Shown: positions 1-7,418 of the stretch, in pieces
Numbering within the stretch: position 1 is the stretch's first letter
Layout: every line of letters starts with the position of its first letter
Translations under genes and position numbers: made by a program
The notes under the pieces: generated by a model
What the model saw: only the letters and a program-made list of their open reading frames with translations
Told to the model about the DNA's origin: nothing
Database searches by the model: none
Assembly: GCA_964459065.1 (NCBI GenBank)
Contig: CAYWMN010000097.1
Location: forward strand, 1-12,952
Direction of reading: 5' to 3'
Source of the DNA: JAMCXS01 sp964459065
GTDB taxonomy: Bacteria > Acidobacteriota > Terriglobia > UBA7540
Length of the DNA: 12,952 nucleotides

Positions 1-811
1 GTGAAATGGTTAATTGAGTTTCATGCCCCTTGCTGTCCCTTAACTTTTGGACGAGCAACGGCCAAAAGTATGTCGGGTGGCCGTTGATACCGACAATCTG
101 ATCTCCAGGCTTGAGGCCGGCCCGGGCGGCTGGTTGGCCGGCATCCACTTTCTCGATAATTCCGGGAATGTAGGGATACCACCCCGCGTCTCCCGCGTCG
201 CTGGGTCCTTGCGCCTCCGGTATCAGCTCCGTGTGGATCAATTTCCCATCGCGTAACACCGTGAGGGGAATCGGGTGCCCAGCCCCAGTAGCGACGTTGA
301 ACTTCACGTCCGACCACTTCGGATCCTTGACGCCGTCAAACCGTGTCACGATATCACCCGTCTGAAGCCCCGCCTTGGCCGCTGCTGACTGGGGATCCAC
401 CGCGCCGAGCTTGACCGGCTGGTCCACATAGGCCGGTCTCTGGTAGTGGAAACAGTAGAGCCCCGCAAGAACCACGATGGCCAGGGCGAAATTCATCACA
501 GGGCCCATCAGGATGATAATGAAGCGCTGCCAGCGGGGACGTGAAAGGAACTCGCCGGGATCACCCGTAAGAACCACGGTCGGATCATCGCCCGCCATCT
601 TCACGTAGCCGCCCAGCGGCAGGATGCTGACGCGGTAGTCCGTATCGCCCCGTCTAAAACCGAACAACCGCTTGCCGAACCCCAGGGAAAACGTAAGGAC
701 CCGCACTCCGAAGCCCTTAGCGGCCAGGAAATGGCCCATTTCGTGCAAAAAGACCATGCCTCCCAAAACTACCGTAACCACAATGGCATCTGTCAGGAAG
801 CTTGAAATCAT
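1..811 (-). CDS. rseP: RseP-type site-2 zinc metalloprotease (3' end outside window)
   Basis: Membrane-embedded zinc protease of the RseP/RasP (M50, site-2 protease) family, which cuts transmembrane segments such as anti-sigma factors and signal-peptide remnants. The first 270 residues are visible and the frame is open to the left edge. The first membrane segment (about 8-30) carries the zinc motif HEMGH, with H23, E24 and H27 as zinc ligand, catalytic Glu and zinc ligand. LPLGGYVKM (65-72) and GPVMNFALA (103-111) are family signatures. Two PDZ-like domains follow (about 133-205 and 215 onward), the second with AGLKPGDQIVGING. The second metal motif (NxxPxxxLDGG) would lie beyond the window. 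The ATG at 811 has an AAAGGG Shine-Dalgarno about 7 nt upstream. It lies 26 nt after dxr and is probably co-transcribed with it. Two PDZ domains favour the RseP type over the single-PDZ RasP type. Confidence 0.95.
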   Translation of the reverse strand, partial: MISSFLTDAIVVTVVLGGMVFLHEMGHFLAAKGFGVRVLTFSLGFGKRLFGFRRGDTDYRVSILPLGGYVKMAGDDPTVVLTGDPGEFLSRPRWQRFIIILMGPVMNFALAIVVLAGLYCFHYQRPAYVDQPVKLGAVDPQSAAAKAGLQTGDIVTRFDGVKDPKWSDVKFNVATGAGHPIPLTVLRDGKLIHTELIPEAQGPSDAGDAGWYPYIPGIIEKVDAGQPAARAGLKPGDQIVGINGHPTYFWPLLVQKLRDSKGHETQLTIS

Positions 812-837
812 CAATTAGCCCTTTCCATCTCTGGTCC

Positions 838-2031
838 TTAAACCACCGTGCCCGGCACAGCCATTTCCTCAACCAATTCGCGCGCCCGCACACGAGAACG
901 CCTGTCACATTCGAGAACTTCTTCCATGGATTGCAGAGGTGAGGCAGAGGTTTCAGCCAGCACCCTTTCAATGAGATGCGGAATGTCGGTAAATCGTAAC
1001 CGATGCGCTAAAAAAGCCTCGACGGCAATTTCGTCGGCGGCATTCAGCGCGCAGGGCAGCGCCCCGCCCTTCTCAAGCGCCAAACGTCCCAAAGAAAGGC
1101 AAGGAAACCGCCGCTCATCGGGCTTTTCAAAATGCAGGCTTCTGGCAGTAACCAAATCCAGCAGAGGCAGATTTCCATCAGCAGAAACGCGTTCGGGATA
1201 AGTCAAAGCGTATTGAATGGGCAAGCGCATGTCCGCAACTGAGAGTTGGGCCATGATCGACCCGTCCTTAAATTCTATCATGGAATGGATGATGGATTCA
1301 GGATGGATCAGAACATCGATCTGAGGCGAATGAAAATCGAAAAGCCAGCGCGCCTCGATGATTTCAAAGCCCTTATTCATCAGGGTCGCTGAATCAATAG
1401 TGATCCGCCCTCCCATCTTCCACACGGGATGTTTCAGCGCCATTTCCGGCGTCATCGAGGCCAGTTGCTCGCCGGGAGCCTTGCGAAACGGCCCGCCGGA
1501 ACCGGTCAGGATCAGGCGGCGCACCTCCTGATGAAGGCCGGATCGCAGGCATTGATGAATAGCGCAATGTTCGCTGTCGATGGGAATAACTTCCGTGTTG
1601 TGCGTGCGAGCGGCCTGAGTGATCAACTCGCCCGCCACCACCATCACTTCCTTATTGGCAAGACCGACCGTCTTGCCGGCGCAAATGGCCCGGTGGGTCG
1701 CCACCAATCCTGTGGTGCCGTGCGCGGCCGCCACAATAAAGTCCACCTCAGAGTGAGTCGCGGCCTCCACCTGCCCGTCCGTTCCGGCAACAATCTCCAC
1801 CTTGCCGCGGAAGCCCCGGGCCTGCAACTGCTCCCGCAATGGCGCAATGGATTCCGGCTGCGCCACCACGGCAATTTGCGGGCAAAAGTCAATAATTTGC
1901 TCGGCCAGCACCTCAATGTTTTTGCCCGCCGAAAGCGAAACCACGCGAAAACGGTCTTGCAATCCGCTCAAAACACGCAAGCTATTTTGACCAATTGAGC
2001 CCGTTGACCCAAGTATGCATATTCCCTTCAT
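838..2031 (-). CDS. dxr: 1-deoxy-D-xylulose 5-phosphate reductoisomerase
   Basis: Cytosolic NADPH- and divalent-metal-dependent enzyme that converts DXP to 2-C-methyl-D-erythritol 4-phosphate, the committed step of the MEP isoprenoid pathway. With the start at 2031 it has 397 residues, the usual family length. The NADPH-binding GSTGSIG is at 8-14. The metal ligands are expected at D152 and E154 (IPIDSEHCAIHQ) and E223 (MNKGFEIIEARWLF). LTGSGGPFR (175-183), HPVWKMGGRITIDSATLMNK (201-220) and IHPESIIHSMIEF (242-254) are further signatures. Small deviations are G177 and C156, where Ala and Ser are more usual. The ATG at 2031 overlaps the TGA of cdsA as ATGA, suggesting translational coupling. 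An in-frame ATG at 2040 would add three residues; AAAGGA lies 3 nt before 2040 and 12 nt before 2031, so either is possible. The product feeds UppS substrate supply, which fits the neighbourhood. Confidence 0.96.
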   Translation of the reverse strand: MKGICILGSTGSIGQNSLRVLSGLQDRFRVVSLSAGKNIEVLAEQIIDFCPQIAVVAQPESIAPLREQLQARGFRGKVEIVAGTDGQVEAATHSEVDFIVAAAHGTTGLVATHRAICAGKTVGLANKEVMVVAGELITQAARTHNTEVIPIDSEHCAIHQCLRSGLHQEVRRLILTGSGGPFRKAPGEQLASMTPEMALKHPVWKMGGRITIDSATLMNKGFEIIEARWLFDFHSPQIDVLIHPESIIHSMIEFKDGSIMAQLSVADMRLPIQYALTYPERVSADGNLPLLDLVTARSLHFEKPDERRFPCLSLGRLALEKGGALPCALNAADEIAVEAFLAHRLRFTDIPHLIERVLAETSASPLQSMEEVLECDRRSRVRARELVEEMAVPGTVV

Positions 2032-2849
2032 CGTCGCCATAAATCCTTTAGATTCCACAGTAACCACAGCGCCGGGGCGCCGAACAACAAACTATCGACA
2101 CGATCCAGCAATCCTCCGTGGCCAGGCAGGATGGTCCCTGAATCCTTCAACTCCGCGGCCCTCTTTAATGCCGATTCCATCAGGTCGCCCGCCTGCCCCG
2201 CCACAGCAATTAATATTGCTATCAGAATAACTGTTTTTAAGTCGCCTGTCTGCCAAAACCAGTGCTCAAAGGCCCAGGCCGCCAAGGCCGCTCCAGCCAG
2301 GCCAGCAACCGCTCCCTCAACGGTTTTCTTCGGGGATATGTGCTTGGCCAACGGAATCCTGCCGGCCAGACGTCCAACCGCATACGCAAAGATATCTTCG
2401 GCCCAAATGACGATAAACAAGAGAAGAACCAAATTCCGGCCTTCGGCCGGCCTGGCAAAGCGCAAAGGCACAAGCCAGGAAAATGTAAAGGCGATCCCCA
2501 AAATCCCCAGCAATGTCGAGGACAAATTCGCAAAGTATTCTTTGATATTGGAAATCCGAAAAAGACCCAGCGCCGGAACCATCAAAACAACCAGCACCAG
2601 GGCTGCGGACTCGCTAAAGCGGGTCCCGTGCAGCGCCACAAACTGAGAAAGGCAGAGCAACCCGCCTCCCGCATATCCCAGAAAGGCCCAGCCGCCTAAG
2701 CCCGCCCGGCGGCTGATGTGGAAATACTCATGCAGGCAGATCTCCACGGTCGCAAGGACCGCCAAGGCAAACAGCCATTCGCGTCCCTGAACAATCAGGT
2801 ACACAACCGCCGCCGCCAGAGGTAATCCGGTTAAAATCCGTAGCTTCAT
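2028..2849 (-). CDS. cdsA: Phosphatidate cytidylyltransferase (CDP-diglyceride synthase)
   Basis: Integral membrane enzyme that makes CDP-diacylglycerol from phosphatidic acid and CTP, the branch point for bacterial phospholipids. It has 273 residues from the ATG at 2849. It shows about eight hydrophobic segments, including those near PLAAAVVYLIV, LVLVVLMVPALGLF, LLLFIVIWAEDIFAYAVG and VILIAILIAVAGQAGD. The C-terminal CdsA signature is clear: ALKRAAELKD followed by ILPGHGGLLDRVDS, with the conserved K-D, PGHGG and DRxDS residues. The last codons overlap the dxr start (ATGA). An in-frame GTG at 2858 would add three residues. Neither start has a visible Shine-Dalgarno; I prefer the ATG because family members often begin MKxRI. 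It follows uppS after about 60 nt. Confidence 0.95.
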   Translation of the reverse strand: MKLRILTGLPLAAAVVYLIVQGREWLFALAVLATVEICLHEYFHISRRAGLGGWAFLGYAGGGLLCLSQFVALHGTRFSESAALVLVVLMVPALGLFRISNIKEYFANLSSTLLGILGIAFTFSWLVPLRFARPAEGRNLVLLLFIVIWAEDIFAYAVGRLAGRIPLAKHISPKKTVEGAVAGLAGAALAAWAFEHWFWQTGDLKTVILIAILIAVAGQAGDLMESALKRAAELKDSGTILPGHGGLLDRVDSLLFGAPALWLLWNLKDLWRR

Positions 2850-2912
2850 GGAGTTCACGATGAAGAAACAATGTTCTGAGCAGCACCAGGATAAAACACC
2901 CTTGCTGGAGGA

Positions 2913-3686
2913 TCAACCCAGCCCGCCGTAACGCCGCTCGCGCCGTTGGAAGTCAGCGACCGCCTGGAGAAGGTCCTGCTCCTTAAAATCCGGCCACAAG
3001 GTATCCGTCACCCAGATCTCACTATAGGCGACTTGCCACAAAAGAAAATTGCTCAGGCGCATCTCGCCGCTGGTTCGGATCAGCAAATCAGGATCGGGCA
3101 AATCGTGAGTGTAAAGGCGCCGGCTGAGCGCCTCTTCCGTGATGCCGTCCACGTCCAGCCCCGCGGGTTCCTTAAGGGAGGCGGCAAGGTCCCGCACGGC
3201 ATCAATCAATTCCGCCCGGCCTCCGTAATTCAGGGCCAGGGTCAGCCTCAACCCGGAATTCTCCCGAGTCTCCTCAATGGTCGTGCGAAGGTCTTTTTGC
3301 ACGGATGGAGGCAGGCTGCTGATCCGCCCGATCGCTCCGAAGCGGATATTGTTCTTATTCAGCTCCGGAATCTCCTTCTTCAGGTATTCACGGAGCAGAT
3401 TCATCAGGAGCTTGATTTCGGTGTGCGGACGCTTCCAGTTTTCCACCGAGAATGCGTAGAGCGTCAGGCAGGGGATGCCGAGCCGCGCGGACGCCTCCAC
3501 GACCTGGCGCACGGCGCGGATTCCCGCGCGGTGGCCGGCAATCCTCGGCAGCCGGCGCTTCTTCGCCCACCGGCCATTACCGTCCATGATGATGGCAATA
3601 TGCCGGGGCAGGCGCTTAAGGTCGATCTCGGGCGGCAACCCGGTTTGAGAGGTTCTTTCTTTCACGGCTGGTTGAAGGACCGACAT
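2913..3686 (-). CDS. uppS: Isoprenyl transferase (undecaprenyl diphosphate synthase, cis type)
   Basis: Soluble or peripheral cis-prenyltransferase that adds isopentenyl units to farnesyl diphosphate to make the long-chain lipid carrier for peptidoglycan and O-antigen. It has 257 residues from the ATG at 3686, typical for the family. Signatures are IAIIMDGNGRWAKKR (30-44) with the catalytic D35, GHRAG (51-55), LTLYAFSVENWKRP, LNYGGRAELIDA, and the C-terminal LLIRTSGEMRLSNFLLWQ followed by YSEIW. All the expected active-site Arg, Ser and Glu residues are present. The chain-length product cannot be read from this. The ATG at 3686 is preceded directly by AAGGGGG, a very short spacing. An in-frame TTG at 3713 would add nine residues and has no Shine-Dalgarno. 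It heads the uppS-cdsA-dxr-rseP block found in many bacteria. Confidence 0.95.
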   Translation of the reverse strand: MSVLQPAVKERTSQTGLPPEIDLKRLPRHIAIIMDGNGRWAKKRRLPRIAGHRAGIRAVRQVVEASARLGIPCLTLYAFSVENWKRPHTEIKLLMNLLREYLKKEIPELNKNNIRFGAIGRISSLPPSVQKDLRTTIEETRENSGLRLTLALNYGGRAELIDAVRDLAASLKEPAGLDVDGITEEALSRRLYTHDLPDPDLLIRTSGEMRLSNFLLWQVAYSEIWVTDTLWPDFKEQDLLQAVADFQRRERRYGGLG

Positions 3687-3763
3687 CCCCCTTGAATAAG
3701 AGATCCCAAGCAAACATCGGGGCCTGGCGGCTTGAACCTGCGCTTGGCGCCGCGGGCCGGCAT

Positions 3764-4561
3764 CTAATATTTCCGGATAATCCGCTCGATCGAAACGGCT
3801 CGCCCGGTTGCCGGGTCGGCCTCAATCATCACCCCGCAAAGCCGAACGTCATTCTTGGCAACCTCGAACCGCTCGGGAATCTGAGTTAGAAACTTGCGAA
3901 TCGCCGTGTCCTTATTGATTCCAATCACGGACTCATAGGGCCCGGTCATTCCCAAATCGGTAATGTAGGCCGTGCCGGCAGGCATCACGAATTCGTCCGC
4001 CGTGGGAACATGCGTATGAGTCCCCACCATCCCGGTCACCCTGCCGTCCAGGTACCAGCCCAGCGACATCTTTTCGGAAGTCGTCTCCGCGTGCAGATCC
4101 ACAATCCGTATTTTCACCGACTCGGGAATCGTGGCCAGCAGCTTGTCGGCCGTGCGGAAGGGGCAGTCGATGGCAGGCATGAAGACGCGTCCCTGCAGGT
4201 TCAGGACCGCATACTCCAAACCGGCGCGCGTCTTGCCAACGTAGAGTCCCCGGCCCGGCGCCGGATCCGGATAATTGGCAGGCCGCAGCAGACGGCCGTC
4301 CTCCTGCTCCGTCAGATAGGAGACAATCTCTCGCTTGTCCCAAATATGGTTCCCGGACGTCAGGACAGAGATACCCTGGTCCAGAAATTCTTCCACCAGC
4401 GGCGGCGTAATGCCGAAGCCGGCCGCGGCATTTTCTCCATTGGCAAGAATCAGGTCCGGCGCATATTCCTGCTTGATCTCGGGGAGACTCTCTTTCAAAA
4501 TCCGCCGCCCCGGGCGGCCAAAGATGTCTCCGATGAAAAGGATTTTAACCGTACTCTGCAA
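3764..4561 (-). CDS. ymdB: YmdB-like metallophosphoesterase (TIGR00282 family)
   Basis: Calcineurin-like phosphoesterase of the YmdB/TIGR00282 family. Bacillus subtilis YmdB hydrolyses cyclic nucleotides in vitro and affects biofilm and motility decisions; the role here is unknown. Nearly every family motif is intact: ILFIGDIFGRPGR (metal Asp), ANGENAAAGFG, TSGNHIWDKREI (Asn, His), INLQGR-like LNLQGRVFMPA, DLHAETTSEKMSLGWYLDGR, GTHTHVPTADE (two His) and AYITDLGMTGPYESVIG. With the start at 4561 it has 265 residues, normal for the family. The start is a TTG at 4561 with an AGGGAG element about 4-5 nt upstream; a GTG at 4576 would add five residues but has a poorer site. In several lineages this gene follows rny, but here it follows zapA after about 95 nt. 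The symbol is by family resemblance. Confidence 0.9.
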   Translation of the reverse strand: MQSTVKILFIGDIFGRPGRRILKESLPEIKQEYAPDLILANGENAAAGFGITPPLVEEFLDQGISVLTSGNHIWDKREIVSYLTEQEDGRLLRPANYPDPAPGRGLYVGKTRAGLEYAVLNLQGRVFMPAIDCPFRTADKLLATIPESVKIRIVDLHAETTSEKMSLGWYLDGRVTGMVGTHTHVPTADEFVMPAGTAYITDLGMTGPYESVIGINKDTAIRKFLTQIPERFEVAKNDVRLCGVMIEADPATGRAVSIERIIRKY

Positions 4562-4656
4562 CTCTCTCCCTCGCACTCCATCAGCTCACGGGAAAAATGA
4601 TCAGGCGCAACCGCAAGGGTCAGCGCTCGCTGGAATCACAAGTTCCCGAGGATCGT

Positions 4657-4956
4657 TTACCCCGCCCGCTGAAGGAACCGGTCAAGCACTTCGCTGCACT
4701 CGCCGATTTTCTGTTCCACCTGCGCCGCAATCGTTTCGTTTTTCGACTTCAGCTGGTGGTACTCGTCCGCAATGTTCAGCGCAGCCAGCACGGCCACGCG
4801 CACGGAATCCACATTGTGGCTGCGGTCCGCGATCAACCGCATTTTGCCATCCACGTACTGGGCAAGCGTCTGGAGATATTCCGGATCGAGGCTGCCCTTG
4901 ACGCGGTACTCCTGGTCAAAGATCTCGACTCGAACCGTTTCGTGGGGATTGGCCAT
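4657..4956 (-). CDS. zapA: Cell division protein ZapA
   Basis: Small FtsZ-associated protein that bundles or cross-links protofilaments at midcell. It has 99 residues, the expected size. The N-terminal half shows the ZapA pattern: VRVEIFDQEYRVKG, then DPEYLQTLAQYVDGKM, then VDSVRVAVLAALNIADEYHQL, where LAALNIADE is the most diagnostic part. The C-terminal part (about 68-95) is a helix rich in Glu, Lys and Gln, as expected for the dimer/tetramer coiled coil. The ATG at 4956 has a GGGAGGG element about 10 nt upstream. It lies 41 nt after the coiled-coil gene at 4998-5276, with which it probably forms a functional pair. Confidence 0.92.
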   Translation of the reverse strand: MANPHETVRVEIFDQEYRVKGSLDPEYLQTLAQYVDGKMRLIADRSHNVDSVRVAVLAALNIADEYHQLKSKNETIAAQVEQKIGECSEVLDRFLQRAG

Positions 4957-4997
4957 CTTTCTGCTTCCCTCCCTTGCCGTTCCGCAGGCTGGCGCTG

Positions 4998-5276
4998 TTA
5001 TCCGGGGGAACCGGAACCCGTCAGCTGCTCGATTTGATTCAGAAGCTTTTCAATCCGAACTCGAACTTCTTCGCGCTCCTGCCGCAACACCCGGACTTCA
5101 TGCTGCAAGGCGTCAAAACGCTTTTCGCTTTCGCTTGAACCTTCCTTCAACTTTTCGAGCGCCTGCTCGAGGTCGCGTTTCTCCGCCACCGCGCGCTTGA
5201 AAATTTCGCCCGCCTTTGAAATCTTTTCTTCCAGTTGCTCAAAACTTTCGTTCAGATCCATATGCATTTGCCCCAT
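4998..5276 (-). CDS. Small coiled-coil protein next to zapA (ZapB-like, function inferred)
   Basis: A 92-residue acidic and basic helical protein. Residues about 8-85 have no Pro and almost no Gly, and hydrophobic positions recur at heptad spacing (LNESFEQLEEKI, LEQALEKLKEG, LQHEVRVLRQEREEV, IEKLLNQIEQL). A continuous coiled coil is therefore likely. There is no signal peptide or membrane segment. The ATG at 5276 has a clear GAGGGG Shine-Dalgarno (5282-5287) with 5-nt spacing, and the gene begins 15 nt after the pheT stop. In gammaproteobacteria a small ZapB-like coiled-coil gene also stands directly before zapA, which suggests a divisome role. This rests on position and shape only, because coiled coils resemble each other by composition. 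Confidence 0.75.
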   Translation of the reverse strand: MGQMHMDLNESFEQLEEKISKAGEIFKRAVAEKRDLEQALEKLKEGSSESEKRFDALQHEVRVLRQEREEVRVRIEKLLNQIEQLTGSGSPG

Positions 5277-5291
5277 TGCCGCCCCTCGCGC

Positions 5292-7346
5292 TTAGGCCCG
5301 AAGCCGAACCCCGAAAGGTTCAAGAGCTTCAAGGATGCGCTGGCTGGCAGCTTCAATTTCCTCGGTCGATAGCGTGTGTGTCAAACTTTGAAAAGTAACC
5401 CGAAGCAACAGACTGGCATGCCCGGCGGGAATGGCTCCCGGCGGCAGTTCATCGCTCCGCCGGCGGTCAACCGGGATGACGCTTTGCGTTTCCTCAATCT
5501 TCAGACCCAGGACCGCCGCCTCCAGGCTGTGGTAAGGCGCCGTTTCCGGAACCACCAGCGAGAAGTCGCGCTCCACGGGCGGAAACTTTGAAATCCGCTG
5601 GAAGCTCGGGTGACGCAGAGAAGCCTTCAGAAGGAAATCCAGATCCACTTCAGCCAGCCAGAGATCCTGCCGCAATTTATAGTTCCCCGCAAGGCTCCCT
5701 CGGAGTTTTCCCAAAAGCGCCACCGTTGTTGGGCCCGCAAAAAAGCGGCCGCCCAGTCCTGGCTCATGATAGCAATCGCCGGAGGGCTCGAATGCCAGCC
5801 CCGGCAGATTAAAGGCCTTGAGCAAAACTTCAACGTCGCCCTTGAGGTCGAAAAAGTCAATCGCCTGGGGGTCGTTGTGCGCGCCCGAAACCTGGTTGCG
5901 CCCCGTCAGGCCCAGTGTCAAAACTTGTTTTTCTTCGGGAAGCCCTTCTGGAAGACGCGTGTAGGTTCTGCCCATCTCTGCGAGCTTCAGGTCGTTCCGG
6001 TACCGGTCCAGATTCCACTTGAGGGCATGAATCATGCTGGGAACAGCCGAAGATCGCATGGCGGAAGCTTCCTGGCTCAGCGGGTTGGCCAGAACCACGG
6101 GAAGCCGGTCGGTAAAGCGCGCATTCTCGTCCGGATCAATCATGGGCGAAGGAATGATTTGCCGGTAACCCAGGCCCACCAGCGTCTCAGAAAGCTTCAA
6201 CTCGATTTCCCGCGTGGAACTCTCCATCACCCGCGGCGCCGCCGGCTTAACCCGCGCGGGCAAGCGGTTGTAGCCATAGTGCCGCGCGACTTCCTCTATC
6301 AGGTCAACCTCGGAGGAAACGTCCAGGCGGAACGAGGGGGGCGTAACCCGCCAGCCATCCGTGCCGCGCCGCTCGAGTTCAAAACCCAGGGCGCGCAGAA
6401 AGCGTTCGATCTCCTCCCAGGAAACCTCCGTTCCAAGCACCCTTTGCACTTCACTGCGCCGCAACTCAATGGGGTTGCGCGCCTGGCGGCCCGGATAGAC
6501 GTCCAGCATCCCTTGCAGGATTTTGCCTCCCGCCAACTGCACAATCAGGTCCGCCGCCCGGTCGATCGCGAGCGGCGCCATGTCAACGTCCGCGCCGCGC
6601 TCGAATCGATGAGAGGCTTCCGTGTGCAGACCCTGAGCTTTGGAGGTGCGGCGAATGGAAACGGGCTCAAACCAGGCGCCCTCCAGCACAACGGTTTGCG
6701 TGCTCGCGGAGATTTCAGAAGCTTCCCCGCCCATCACGCCCGCCAGCGCCACCGGGCGCACGGCGTCGGCAATCACCAGGTCCGAGGGACCCAGCGTCCG
6801 GTCCACTCCGTCCAGGGTCCGCAAAGCCTCGCCCGCCTTAGCCCGCCGAACCACAATTTTGTGGCCGGTCAGCCGGGCATGGTCAAAGGCATGCAACGGA
6901 TGGCCCAGTTCCATCAGCACGTAATTGGTAACGTCCGCAACGTTGTTAATGGACCGCTGGCCCACAGCCTCCAGGCGCCGCTTGAGCCAATCCGGAGAAG
7001 GCTTCACCTCCACGCCCTGAATCACCCGGCCGCAATACCGCGTGCAAAGATGCGAGTCGAGGATTTCAATTGAGACTTCGCCGGAGGCGGGCTCAGCCGC
7101 TTCCCGAACCGGAAATTCCAAAGGCTTCAGCGGCTTGCCGTAAAGGGTCGCGACTTCCCGGGCGGTTCCGTAATGGCTCAGGCAGTCCGGGCGGTTGGTC
7201 GTGACCTCGATTTCAAAAATCGTGTCGTCGCCCGCCGCAACATAGGACTCCACGTTGAGCCCCACGCCGATCAGGTCCGCTTTCAGCCGGCGGGGTTCCA
7301 CCGGAATCTCCACAAACTCTTCGAGCCAATTCAGGGAAAGTTTCAT
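5292..7346 (-). CDS. pheT: Phenylalanine--tRNA ligase beta subunit, short form without the OB (B2) domain
   Basis: Beta chain of the (alpha-beta)2 phenylalanyl-tRNA synthetase; it edits Tyr-tRNA(Phe) and binds tRNA. It has 684 residues, against about 795 in E. coli. The N-terminus MKLSLNWLEEFV...GLNVESY (1-35) joins directly to FEIEVTTNRPDCLSHYGTAR (about 44-63), so the EMAP-like tRNA-binding domain usually inserted there is missing. The B3/B4 editing region follows, with MELGHPLHAFDHARL and ASHRFERGADVD. The B5 domain is near NPIELRRSEVQRVLG...FRLDVSSEVDLIEEVARHYGYNR. The C-terminal FDX-ACB anticodon domain starts around KFPPVERDFSLVVPE. Reading frame and fold motifs are otherwise intact, so this looks like a functional short form and not a broken gene. 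The ATG at 7346 has no visible Shine-Dalgarno but has a hairpin 8 nt upstream. It lies 72 nt after pheS. Confidence 0.96.
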   Translation of the reverse strand: MKLSLNWLEEFVEIPVEPRRLKADLIGVGLNVESYVAAGDDTIFEIEVTTNRPDCLSHYGTAREVATLYGKPLKPLEFPVREAAEPASGEVSIEILDSHLCTRYCGRVIQGVEVKPSPDWLKRRLEAVGQRSINNVADVTNYVLMELGHPLHAFDHARLTGHKIVVRRAKAGEALRTLDGVDRTLGPSDLVIADAVRPVALAGVMGGEASEISASTQTVVLEGAWFEPVSIRRTSKAQGLHTEASHRFERGADVDMAPLAIDRAADLIVQLAGGKILQGMLDVYPGRQARNPIELRRSEVQRVLGTEVSWEEIERFLRALGFELERRGTDGWRVTPPSFRLDVSSEVDLIEEVARHYGYNRLPARVKPAAPRVMESSTREIELKLSETLVGLGYRQIIPSPMIDPDENARFTDRLPVVLANPLSQEASAMRSSAVPSMIHALKWNLDRYRNDLKLAEMGRTYTRLPEGLPEEKQVLTLGLTGRNQVSGAHNDPQAIDFFDLKGDVEVLLKAFNLPGLAFEPSGDCYHEPGLGGRFFAGPTTVALLGKLRGSLAGNYKLRQDLWLAEVDLDFLLKASLRHPSFQRISKFPPVERDFSLVVPETAPYHSLEAAVLGLKIEETQSVIPVDRRRSDELPPGAIPAGHASLLLRVTFQSLTHTLSTEEIEAASQRILEALEPFGVRLRA

Positions 7347-7354
7347 CAGTAAAG

Positions 7355-7379
7355 CCGGAGGCGTTTGGCCGCCTGCCGG
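7355..7379 (-). other. GC-rich hairpin directly before pheT
   Basis: On the minus strand CCGG-C-AGGCG, a six-base loop GCCAAA, then CGCCT-CCGG. This gives nine base pairs with one bulged C. It ends 8 nt before the pheT ATG. No T-run follows, so it is not a standard terminator. It may control access to the pheT start or stabilise the pheS-pheT junction; the function is inferred. Confidence 0.5.
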
Positions 7380-7418
7380 ACGCCAGCCCTTTTGAATGAT
7401 GAGGTCAATGCTCTTGCA

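Noticed and set aside
2946..3695. 249-residue plus-strand frame over uppS, and similar frames over cdsA, dxr and thrS
   Set aside because: All overlap well-supported minus-strand genes and show no family motif or ribosome site.
4562..4656. 6S RNA (ssrS) next to zapA
   Set aside because: The gap is about 95 nt, too short for a typical 6S RNA, and shows no long rod-like complementarity.
5610..7073. 487-residue open frame on the plus strand, antisense to pheT
   Set aside because: It lies entirely over a convincing pheT gene. The composition is rich in Arg, Gln and Pro without recognisable motifs, as expected for an antisense shadow in GC-rich DNA.
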